From assembly GCF_036245865.1 (NCBI RefSeq), contig NZ_BTTW01000001.1, positions 806,001 through 870,000 of the forward strand: DNA of 64,000 nucleotides. Direction: 5' to 3'. Origin of the DNA: Corallococcus caeni (GTDB lineage: Bacteria; Myxococcota; Myxococcia; Myxococcales; Myxococcaceae). Numbering within the stretch: position 1 is the stretch's first letter; each line of letters begins with the position of its first letter. A program made the translations under genes and the position numbers. Of the stretch, positions 1 to 11,925 are shown in pieces. The notes below the pieces were generated by a model. It was not told the DNA's origin and made no database searches. It saw only the letters and a list, made by a program, of their open reading frames with translations.

Positions 1-103
1 ACATGTCATCCACCACGAAGTGCGCGTCTACCGGCACCTGGACGACGTGCTGAAGTACCTCCAGTCCCACCCCGCCCCGGGCAGCGACACCGCCTCCGCT
101 TGA
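1..103 (+). CDS. 3' end of an unidentified protein (partial)
   Basis: An open frame enters from the left edge and ends at the TGA at 101-103. It gives about 33 residues, beginning HVIHHEVRVYRHLDDVL and ending in a Pro/Ser/Ala-rich tail. Third positions are almost all G or C, as in the neighbouring real genes, so I take it as the C-terminus of a gene that starts outside the window. Nothing in this piece identifies a family. Confidence 0.5.
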   Translation, partial: HVIHHEVRVYRHLDDVLKYLQSHPAPGSDTASA

Positions 104-172
104 GGGCCTGGGGCCCGCCCGCCTGCCCGGTACCGGACGTCCGCTGCACTGCCTACGGGGCGAAACGCGGGC

Positions 173-189
173 CGGAAAATAACCTTCCG
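173..189. promoter_or_regulatory. Inverted repeat upstream of the ECF sigma gene
   Basis: CGGAA and TTCCG flank a 7-nt AT-rich spacer (AATAACC) about 24 nt before the sigma-factor start. GGAAAATAAC resembles the -35 element of some ECF promoters, which would allow autoregulation, but I see no matching -10 at the right spacing. Call based on sequence only. Confidence 0.25.
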
Positions 190-212
190 CCCCCTGGAGG
201 GTTGGAGCCCCT

Positions 213-827
213 GTGAGCGGACGGGTCCTAGGACTGGTGAGGCCCGGTGGGGCCGTGAGCGCTCTCTCGGACGAGGCCCTGTGCGGGGCCTTCCTCGCGG
301 GGGACGCGGCGGCGTTCGGCCAGCTCTTTGAGCGGCACCGGGGCCTCGTCTTCTCGCTGATGCGCCGCTACACCGTGAGCGCGGAGGACGCGGCGGACCT
401 GACCCAGCAGGCGTTCCTCCGGGCCATGGAGGCGTCACGACGGGTGTTCGCGCGCTTCACCCCCTCCACGCCCACGCCCTTCCGTTCGTGGCTGGTGCGG
501 GTGGCGCTCAACCTGGCGAAGAACCACGCGCGCCAGGGGCTGCGGTGGCGGCCGGTGCTGGTGGAGCGGGTGATGGATGACGTGGCGGCGGATCCGGGCG
601 AGGGCGCGGAGGCGTCGCTGGAGCGCACCCAGCGGGGACAGCGGGTGCGTCAGGCGGTGCTGGCCCTGCCCCGCCGCCAGCGCGAGGTGCTGACGCTGCG
701 GGTGGACGGCGGGCTGCCGTTCAAGGACATCGCCGAGACGCTGGGCATCACGGAGAACAACGCGAAGGTGCAGTTCCACCACGCGGTGAAACGCTTGAAG
801 GCCGACGTGGCCGGGGAGACGCGGTGA
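213..827 (+). CDS. ECF-type RNA polymerase sigma factor (sigma-70 family)
   Basis: A 204-residue sigma factor with only regions 2 and 4, the ECF layout. Region 2 (about residues 36-75) includes the helix with AEDAADLTQQAFLRAME. Region 4 (about 145-195) includes LPRRQREVLTLR and the helix-turn-helix FKDIAETLGITENNAKVQ. The GTG at 213 follows a GGAGG about 12 nt upstream; a second in-frame GTG at 255 would drop 14 N-terminal residues that are not conserved in the family. The stop overlaps the start of the next gene, a zinc-binding anti-sigma factor, which argues for co-translation and post-translational control. What it regulates cannot be read from the sequence; the third gene of the operon suggests an envelope stress. 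Confidence 0.9.
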   Translation: MSGRVLGLVRPGGAVSALSDEALCGAFLAGDAAAFGQLFERHRGLVFSLMRRYTVSAEDAADLTQQAFLRAMEASRRVFARFTPSTPTPFRSWLVRVALNLAKNHARQGLRWRPVLVERVMDDVAADPGEGAEASLERTQRGQRVRQAVLALPRRQREVLTLRVDGGLPFKDIAETLGITENNAKVQFHHAVKRLKADVAGETR

Positions 828-1372
828 TGGGTGCGTGCGTGGAATACGAGGAGCAGGCGAGCCTCCACGCCGCGGAGGCGCTGGAGGGCGAGGAGGCCAC
901 GCGCTTCCAGGCCCACCTGGAGTCCTGCGCGGCCTGTCAGGCGGAGGTGGCCTCCGCGCGAGAGGTGCTGGGGCTGGTGGCGCTGCCGCCCCAGACGCCC
1001 GTGGAGGTGCGCGCGCAGGAGGGCCTGGGCGCACGGACCCTGGCGGCCTGGCGCCGTGAACAGTCGCGGCGGGGCATGGGCCGCCGGGCGCTGGGTTCGC
1101 TCGCGGCGGTGGCGGCGGTGGTGGCGCTGATGCTGGGGCCGTCCGCGCTGGAGCGCCTCAAGGCGCCCCACCCCGTGGCGACGCCGGCCGCCGTGCAGAC
1201 AGCGAGTCCCCGCGACGACGTGGACGCGGAGACGCTGGCCGCCTTCGAGGCGTGGGCCGGGTTGGATCCGCTGGAGGACGACGCTTCGGGGTACAGCGTG
1301 GACGAGGACCTGACGTGGGAGGGCGACGACGCCGACCTGGATGGGGACTTCGACCTGGGAGAGACACTGTGA
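827..1372 (+). CDS. Zinc-binding anti-sigma factor (zf-HC2 type), membrane anchored
   Basis: About 181 residues. The N-terminal 45 residues form an anti-sigma zinc domain with the HxxxCxxC motif (HLESCAAC). One hydrophobic segment (about residues 85-105, ALGSLAAVAAVVALML) should cross the inner membrane, leaving an acidic 75-residue C-terminal tail rich in Asp/Glu outside. Start: the ATG at 827 sits in TGATG with the sigma stop, and GGGGAGA lies upstream; a GTG at 824 is also possible. By family knowledge it binds the upstream sigma factor and releases it on a signal. The acidic extracytoplasmic tail is a plausible sensing part, but that is inference. Confidence 0.85.
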   Translation: MGACVEYEEQASLHAAEALEGEEATRFQAHLESCAACQAEVASAREVLGLVALPPQTPVEVRAQEGLGARTLAAWRREQSRRGMGRRALGSLAAVAAVVALMLGPSALERLKAPHPVATPAAVQTASPRDDVDAETLAAFEAWAGLDPLEDDASGYSVDEDLTWEGDDADLDGDFDLGETL

Positions 1373-1866
1373 AGACGATGAGGCGGATGGCCCTGGCGCT
1401 CGCGTTCGCGCTGCCGGTGATGGCGCTGGCGCAGCCCATGCCGCGGCAGCCTGGCGCGCGTGACCCCGACCGCATGGCCCGGGCCGAACAGCGGCAGCGG
1501 CTGCGGCAGGTGCTGGAGCTGGCGGACACGCTGGAGCTGGACAGCGCGCAGGCCCTGAAGATGGATGAGACGCTGCGCCGCTTCGAGGACCGCCGGCGCC
1601 CGCTGCGCGAGCAGGTGCGGGACTCGGCGCGCATCCTCCACCAAGCGGCGCGCGGCGACACCGAGGCCCTGTCGCAGGTGGACGCGGCGGCGCAGAAGGC
1701 CTTCGACGCGCGGGCGCAGATCGCCGCGCTGGACCGAGAGCTGTACCAGGCGCTCGCCAAGGACCTGTCCCCGCAGAAGCGCGCGAAGCTGGCCATGGTC
1801 ATGGCCCGCTCCGAGGGCGCGAAGGGGATGAAGGCCAGGGGACTGAAGGAACCGCGCGGCGACTGA
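1369..1866 (+). CDS. Secreted Spy/CpxP-like periplasmic protein
   Basis: About 165 residues from a GTG overlapping the anti-sigma stop (GTGA). It begins with a signal peptide (MRRMALALAFALPVMALAQP) followed by a highly charged, helical, Arg/Glu/Gln-rich body. There are repeated heptad-like stretches such as LRQVLELADTLELDSAQALK and LREQVRDSARILHQAARG. Helical periplasmic proteins of the Spy/CpxP/heavy-metal-sensor type have this size and composition and are often encoded beside ECF sigma factors. I do not see a clear LTxxQ motif, so the family call is tentative. A chaperone or stress-sensor role in the envelope is inferred. Confidence 0.6.
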   Translation: MKTMRRMALALAFALPVMALAQPMPRQPGARDPDRMARAEQRQRLRQVLELADTLELDSAQALKMDETLRRFEDRRRPLREQVRDSARILHQAARGDTEALSQVDAAAQKAFDARAQIAALDRELYQALAKDLSPQKRAKLAMVMARSEGAKGMKARGLKEPRGD

Positions 1867-1868
1867 GG

Positions 1869-1894
1869 CCGCCCCTCCCGAAAGTCGGAGGCGG
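1869..1894 (+). terminator. Possible terminator hairpin after the sigma operon
   Basis: CCGCCCCTCC and GGAGGCGG can pair with a two-base bulge around a short loop just after the stop at 1866. No T-run follows, so this may be only a weak or Rho-assisted terminator. Confidence 0.35.
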
Positions 1895-1997
1895 TCAGGC
1901 GGGCACGGGGGGAAGTCATCCCCGGGGGCCATCCCCAACGTCATGGCATCGACCGTGTCCCTCCCCCGGGGACGCGCCCATCCTCCTGGAGGCCGCC

Positions 1998-2570
1998 ATG
2001 CGTCTGCTGTCCCGTGTCCTTTCCGTCATCGTGTGCCTGGGGCTCGCGTCCTGCGCGGGCGTCAAGGTCGGCACCAACTACGACCCCGCCGCGGTCCAGC
2101 GCATCAACTCGTTCCACACCTATGCGTGGCTCTCGCAGCCCCAGCGGACGAAGGACACGCGCATCAACAACGACATCACCCAGGCCCAGGTGACGGAGGC
2201 CGTGGATCGCGACCTCCAGGCCCGCGGCTACAAGAGGGTGGACGCGAGCGCGAACCCGGACTTCCTCATCGGCTGGCAGGGCGCCATCGACACGCGGCTG
2301 TCCGCGGAGTCGGTGGACAACTACTGGGGCTACCCGTGGGATCCGTTCTGGGGTTCGTACTACGGGCCCTGGGGGACGTACGTGCGCCAGTACGACGTGG
2401 GCACGCTCATCCTCGACGTGGTGGACGCGAGGGAGAAGCGGCTCGTCTGGCGCGGCACGGCCCAGGCGAACCTGGGCGACACCCCGAGCGTCCAGGGCAA
2501 CGGCGGCAGGATTGAGAAAGGCGTGGAGAAGATGATGGAGAAGTTCCCGCCCAAGCCGGAGAAGTCGTAG
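1998..2570 (+). CDS. DUF4136 family outer-membrane-type lipoprotein
   Basis: 190 residues with a lipoprotein signal peptide: MRLLSRVLSVIVCLGLASC, with the lipidated Cys at residue 19. The body matches the DUF4136 pattern: an early FHTYAWL strand, VDRDLQARGYKRV, a Tyr/Trp/Gly-rich middle (YWGYPWDPFWGSYYGPWG) and a late GTLILDVVDAREKRLVWRG. DUF4136 proteins are small Gram-negative lipoproteins of unknown function. It is preceded by its own GGAGG (CTGGAGGCCGCC) before the ATG and is separated by about 130 nt from the sigma operon, so it may be an independent unit. Confidence 0.85.
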   Translation: MRLLSRVLSVIVCLGLASCAGVKVGTNYDPAAVQRINSFHTYAWLSQPQRTKDTRINNDITQAQVTEAVDRDLQARGYKRVDASANPDFLIGWQGAIDTRLSAESVDNYWGYPWDPFWGSYYGPWGTYVRQYDVGTLILDVVDAREKRLVWRGTAQANLGDTPSVQGNGGRIEKGVEKMMEKFPPKPEKS

Positions 2571-2586
2571 GCGCTCTTTTCAGCGC
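2571..2586. terminator. Small hairpin between convergent genes
   Basis: GCGCT-CTTTTC-AGCGC lies exactly between the two convergent stops (2570 and 2580). The stem is only 5 bp, so its role as a bidirectional terminator is uncertain. Confidence 0.3.
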
Positions 2587-3725
2587 GCGCGCCGCCACGC
2601 CCGCGTCAGCAACAGGCCGCCCAGCACCCCGCCCACGCCCAGCAGCAACGACAGCAGCGCGAGCCAGAGGAACACGCGGTCCACCAGCGGGCCCAGCCGG
2701 TCGAACGCGTGGTCCACCCAGCCGCGCGCCAGTCCGTCCAGCTGCTGGAGCGTGGCCACGCGCTCGGCGTGCAGCGCGTCCACCACCGCCTGCCGCTCAC
2801 GCCCCACGTCCGCGAGCACCGCCTGCCGCTCGCCGGTGACGAACGTCTGGAGGCCCAGGCGCTCGCCGTGCACGGCGTCCAGCACCGCGCGGCGTTCGCG
2901 TTCGATGAGCGCGGGCGTGTTCGCGGCCATCGCGCCCACACGGTCCAGCAGGTCCACCGTGCGCCCCAGCTCCGCCAGCGCGGCCTGGACGGTGGGGGCA
3001 CGCATCGCGTCGGTGGCGACCAGCTCCGCCTGCCAGCGCGCCTGCCGGGGGAGGCTCGTCGCATAGAGGTCCACGCGCGCGGTGAGGTCGCGCGTGTCCT
3101 CGACGAGACCGGCCGCCGTGGACCTCAGGCCTCCCCCTGTCACATCCGTGAGGGAGGACAGCAGGGCCGTGGTGGATTCGCGTGTGACGAGCGGTCCGGT
3201 CAGCGGGTGCGCCGCGGCCCAGGCGTGCACCGTGTCACGGGCTCCGGTCACGTCCTCGCGGCCGGTGACCTCGCGCCACTCGGCCTCCAGCTGGGATTCC
3301 AGCGCCACCAGCGAGTCATGGGCGCGCGCCACCAGCTCCGGCGAGGCACCCGCGGCGGAGCGCGGCAGGGCCTCCTCCAGCTGGGCCAGCAGCGCCCAGG
3401 TGTCGATGAGGGCCGCCACCGGATCCGGCTTGAAGAGCGAGCTCTGCACGGCGGGCACCGCGTTGGCCTTGAACCGCAGCATGGCCGCGGCCACGGTGGG
3501 TGAACCGGAACGCGAGGCCAGGTCGTCCGCCAGGGCCTCAATCAATCCGGAGAAGCGCCGGGCCAGGTCCCGCACCCGCGTGCGCATCACCGCCACGGAC
3601 AGGTCGGAGCGTCCCACGCGCGTGGACAGCTCCGAGCGCTGGGGCTCCAGCGACGCGCATCCACCGCACAGCGCCGCGAACAGCACCACGGTCACGACGC
3701 GGACAGGGGGAGGAACCGGAGCCAT
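2580..3725 (-). CDS. Probable membrane-anchored lipoprotein with coiled-coil, unknown function
   Basis: 381 residues from the ATG at 3725. The open frame runs further upstream, but its N-terminal part looks non-coding. The chosen start gives a signal sequence (VRVVTVVLFAALCGGCAS) with a lipobox-like Cys. The long middle is helical, with repeated Glu-Arg/Gln-Ala-Val units (RERRAVLDAVHGERLG, GERQAVLADVGRERQAVVDA) that look like a coiled coil. Near the C-terminus there is one strong hydrophobic helix (VFLWLALLSLLLGVGGVLGGLLL) followed by basic RAWRRAR, so the tail probably sits in the inner membrane. No known domain recognised. It converges on the DUF4136 gene. Confidence 0.65.
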   Translation of the reverse strand: MAPVPPPVRVVTVVLFAALCGGCASLEPQRSELSTRVGRSDLSVAVMRTRVRDLARRFSGLIEALADDLASRSGSPTVAAAMLRFKANAVPAVQSSLFKPDPVAALIDTWALLAQLEEALPRSAAGASPELVARAHDSLVALESQLEAEWREVTGREDVTGARDTVHAWAAAHPLTGPLVTRESTTALLSSLTDVTGGGLRSTAAGLVEDTRDLTARVDLYATSLPRQARWQAELVATDAMRAPTVQAALAELGRTVDLLDRVGAMAANTPALIERERRAVLDAVHGERLGLQTFVTGERQAVLADVGRERQAVVDALHAERVATLQQLDGLARGWVDHAFDRLGPLVDRVFLWLALLSLLLGVGGVLGGLLLTRAWRRAR

Positions 3726-3857
3726 GGGCCGGGACCCAAGCTGCGCACGCCCTGCCCCATCGCCGAGCGGCCCCCCGGCGCGGAGCCACCGTCGGACGTC
3801 CAACGCCCGGCGCGGATCCACGTCACAAGGACCGGATCCGCCGCCGGGCAACGCCCG

Positions 3858-4448
3858 TCACTTCTCCGCGAGCGCCTTGTCGATGGCGGCCTTCAGCTCC
3901 GGGCTGTCGGGCGTGACGCTGCTGGGGAACGCGGCCTTCACCTGGCCGTCCTTGCCCACCACGTACTTGTGGAAGTTCCACTTGGGCTCGCCGTGGTCCT
4001 TGGCGAGGAACGCGTAGACGGGGGACTGGCCCTCGCCCTTCGTCTTCACCTTCTCGAACATGGGGAAGGAGACCTTGAAGCGCAGCTCGCAGAACTTCGC
4101 GATCTGCTCGGAGGTGCCCGGCTCCTGCCCGCCGAAGTCGTTGGACGGGAAGCCCAGGACGACGACGCCCTTGTCCTTGTAGCTGTCGTAGAGCGCCTGG
4201 AGGCCCTTGTACTGCGGCGTGTAGCCGCACTCGGACGCGGTGTTCACGACAAGGGCGACCTTGCCCTGGAAGTCCGACAGCTTCTCGGGCTTGCCGTCGA
4301 GCCGATTGGCGGACAGCTGGTGGAAGGACATGGCTTTCTTCTCGGTCTTGTCCGCGGCGGAGGCCGCCGTGGAGAGGGAGAGCACCGTCGCGACGGTGAA
4401 CAGCAGTGGGGTTCGCATGGCGCGAGCAGGATGCCGCAAGGCGTTCAT
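3858..4448 (-). CDS. Secreted glutathione peroxidase (Cys type)
   Basis: 196 residues, or 186 if the ATG at 4418 (MRTPLLFTVATVLSLS) is used. A signal peptide ending near AASA is followed by the thioredoxin-fold peroxidase. Visible family landmarks are the peroxidatic Cys in VVNTASECGYTPQY, the second motif VLGFPSNDFGGQEPG with the active-site Gln, and the Trp motif KWNFHKYVV. The peroxidatic residue is Cys, not selenocysteine (no in-frame TGA). Bacterial enzymes of this type reduce lipid or hydrogen peroxides, usually with thioredoxin rather than glutathione. Export to the periplasm is inferred from the leader, which many cytoplasmic homologues lack. Confidence 0.92.
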   Translation of the reverse strand: MNALRHPARAMRTPLLFTVATVLSLSTAASAADKTEKKAMSFHQLSANRLDGKPEKLSDFQGKVALVVNTASECGYTPQYKGLQALYDSYKDKGVVVLGFPSNDFGGQEPGTSEQIAKFCELRFKVSFPMFEKVKTKGEGQSPVYAFLAKDHGEPKWNFHKYVVGKDGQVKAAFPSSVTPDSPELKAAIDKALAEK

Positions 4449-4452
4449 CGTT

Positions 4453-9756
<5,304 letters not shown>

Positions 9757-9934
9757 GCCGGCCGGAGGTTTAACGACCAGACACTCGCGCGCCAATCACA
9801 ACATGACGGCCAACATCACCCCACCCGGGTGGGTTGGGTGGAGAGCGGGCGGGCTGATACAACGCGATGCGGCCGGGCGCGTCGGATGTAACTCGATGGG
9901 AATGCCGGCCGAAGCATCACAAGTGGGGGTGGCC

Positions 9935-10948
9935 ATGTCCGACGACGACCAGGCACGCCGTGCGCGGGCCGAAGAGGCCTTGCGGCGCACGAGTGCCTCC
10001 CTGGTGTTGCTGGACCTGGGGGGCCACACCGCCACGGGCTTCGTCATCTCCTCCGAGGGCCACGTCGTCACCAGCCTCCACGCGGTGGCCAGCGCGCGCG
10101 CCATCACCGCCGTGCTCCCGGACGGCCTGCGCTCCCCGGTGGTGCAGGTGGCCGCCGTGGACGAGCGCCGCGACCTGGCCGTCCTGTGCCTGTCCGTCCC
10201 GGACCTGGTGCCCGCCCTCCCGCTGGGCCCCGCCACGCTGCCCCGGGAGGGCGAAGCGCTGCACGTGCTCCAGGCCCACGCGGACCGCCCTCCCGAACAG
10301 CGCCTCCTGGAGGTCCGCGCGGTGCAGGTGCTGGGCGAATGGCTCACCCTGCTGGAGCTGTCCCGCACCCTCCCCGAGGACGCCTCCGGCTCGCCGGTGC
10401 TGGACGCGAAGGGAGAGGTGGTGGGGCTGGCCACCGCGGCGCTCGCCAACGGCCGCGCGCTGGGACTCGTCATCCCGGTGCGCTACATCACGCCGCTGCT
10501 CAAGGCGCCCGGTCCGCTGCGCCCGCTGTCCGCGCTGGACGCGCCCCGGCAGCGCGCCGCCCGCGTGCGCCAGGTGCCCCAGCACCCCGTGGGACTGCTG
10601 GAGGGCTGCGCCCCGCCGGCCGTGGAGTCCGTGGCCGCGCTGCTGGGCCAGGCCATCAACGTGGGCGCCCCCACCTACAACCGGGGCGACGTGGAGGGGT
10701 GCTACCGGCTCTACGCGCAGACGGCCGAACAGCTCATCGACGAGCGCGACGACTGCCCCGGCGTCCAGCGCGCGCTGCGCGACGGCCTGCTGCGCTGCGA
10801 GGGCCTGAAGGACGCGGAGGACCGCGCCTGGGCCCTGCGCGACACGTTCGACGGGCTGATGGACGTCATCGGCCGGTGGCGTCAGTCACATCCGGCGCCG
10901 CCCGCTGCCGTCAGCAAGCGCCCCCCGCCGAAGACGTACCTCAACTAG
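9935..10948 (+). CDS. Trypsin-like serine protease domain protein, no signal peptide
   Basis: 337 residues. The N-terminal 190 residues show a degenerate S1/HtrA-type protease: TGFVISSEGHVVTSLHAV with the catalytic His near 49, ERRDLAVLCL with Asp near 80, and DASGSPVLDAKGEVVGLA with the nucleophile Ser near 151. The usual GNSGGP is changed to DASGSP. There is no PDZ domain, and the C-terminal 140 residues are helical (NVGAPTYNRGDVEGCYRLYA) and unassigned. No signal peptide or membrane segment is visible, so it may act in the cytoplasm. Start chosen at the ATG giving MSDDDQARRARAEEAL; upstream ATGs at 9896 and 9902 are in frame. Confidence 0.7.
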   Translation: MSDDDQARRARAEEALRRTSASLVLLDLGGHTATGFVISSEGHVVTSLHAVASARAITAVLPDGLRSPVVQVAAVDERRDLAVLCLSVPDLVPALPLGPATLPREGEALHVLQAHADRPPEQRLLEVRAVQVLGEWLTLLELSRTLPEDASGSPVLDAKGEVVGLATAALANGRALGLVIPVRYITPLLKAPGPLRPLSALDAPRQRAARVRQVPQHPVGLLEGCAPPAVESVAALLGQAINVGAPTYNRGDVEGCYRLYAQTAEQLIDERDDCPGVQRALRDGLLRCEGLKDAEDRAWALRDTFDGLMDVIGRWRQSHPAPPAAVSKRPPPKTYLN

Positions 10949-10969
10949 GGCGGGGGGACGCGCCGGCCG

Positions 10970-11554
10970 TCAGGCCTCGTCCCAGCGGATGCGCAGCGAA
11001 TAGTAGTGCTCGGCGCGCTCCAGGACGTCCACGCGCGGCAGCACCCGCGTGCGGCGCAGCACCTGCTCCATCACGCCCGCCACGAAGTCCGGCAGCGGAT
11101 CCGCGTCCACCACGCGCGCCCGCCACTCCCTGGCGCGCACCGGCTCCAGCATCAGCTTCATGTCGTCGCGTCCCGCGCGCAGGTACGTGGGCAGCCGCGC
11201 CAGGCACCGCTCCGCGCCCAGCAACGGCGCCGCCGCGGCGAAGATGCGCCCCACCAGCGTCTGCGCGAAACCCTCCACGTAGTGCGTGCCCAGCACGCGG
11301 TTGGCGTCCTCGCTCGCCAGGCCCGGGCACGCATGCCGCCGCGCCACCGCCAGCGACGCGCGCCACACCTCCAGCGGGAAGACCTCCTCCACGGCGTCCG
11401 GGTCGTAGCCCACGTCCCGCAGCGCCTGCGCGAACAGGCCAGACGGCCTCAGGGCGTGCTGAAACAAGCCCTCGAAGTTCCGGCGCGGCACCCGCACCGG
11501 CAGCGGCGCGAAGGCAGGCGCCTCCCGCGTCTCCGGATGAATCCACGGCTCCAT
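10970..11554 (-). CDS. DUF2378 / TIGR02265 family protein
   Basis: 194 residues matching the myxobacterial DUF2378 (TIGR02265) pattern: an N-terminal stretch (RRNFEGLFQHALRPSG), then FAQALRDVGYDPDAVEEVFPLEVWRASLAVARRH, then the Leu-rich centre (RCLARLPTYLRAGRDD) and a beta-rich C-terminal half (EHYYSLRIRW). This family is expanded in Myxococcales and its function is unknown. The ATG at 11554 has a G-rich (GGGGGG) ribosome site. It is divergent from the M4 peptidase across a 371-nt intergenic region, and its 3' end converges with the protease-like gene. Confidence 0.85.
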   Translation of the reverse strand: MEPWIHPETREAPAFAPLPVRVPRRNFEGLFQHALRPSGLFAQALRDVGYDPDAVEEVFPLEVWRASLAVARRHACPGLASEDANRVLGTHYVEGFAQTLVGRIFAAAAPLLGAERCLARLPTYLRAGRDDMKLMLEPVRAREWRARVVDADPLPDFVAGVMEQVLRRTRVLPRVDVLERAEHYYSLRIRWDEA

Positions 11555-11925
11555 GTCTCAACCCCCCCAGGGTCCAGCCCCCGCACCAACCCGGCCGGGA
11601 AACCGTGTCGCAGTGTATCAGCCTCCACGCATCCGTCCTGCCTGCCTGGTTGCCGCTCGGATGTATTTTTCCATGAATTTTCGCCGCATTTTCGGCCCCC
11701 CGCGGCGGCGGCTCCATGACGGCTCGCGTCGGGGATTTCAGGAATTCGGGTCACAATGGACCCCTACTGAAAGCAAAATTTCCGTGTCAACCGTTGAATT
11801 CACAGGAAGTCCACCAGCGCTATCCCCTGAATTCCGGGCTGCCGCGTTAACTTCTTCAACCCATCGGAAACTCTCGGAGTTCGTCGTGCGAGAATTGTTC
11901 ATCCCCCTTGCAGCGTGAGTGTTCA
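11555..11925. other. 371-nt divergent intergenic region with a GAATT motif cluster
   Basis: This is the longest gene-free stretch left of the natural-product locus and is clearly richer in A/T than its surroundings. It holds five GAATT pentamers (11675, 11742, 11796, 11829, 11892), three of them within the palindrome GAATTC, and the small palindrome TCAA-CCG-TTGA just before 11796. I found no convincing -35/-10 pair and no sigma-54 GG-GC pair. It presumably carries the promoters of both the DUF2378 gene and the M4 peptidase gene. Confidence 0.45.

Noticed and set aside
11640-11700. T-rich stretch as a terminator for the DUF2378 gene
   Set aside because: It lies upstream of that gene (the gene runs leftward), and no stem precedes the T-run.
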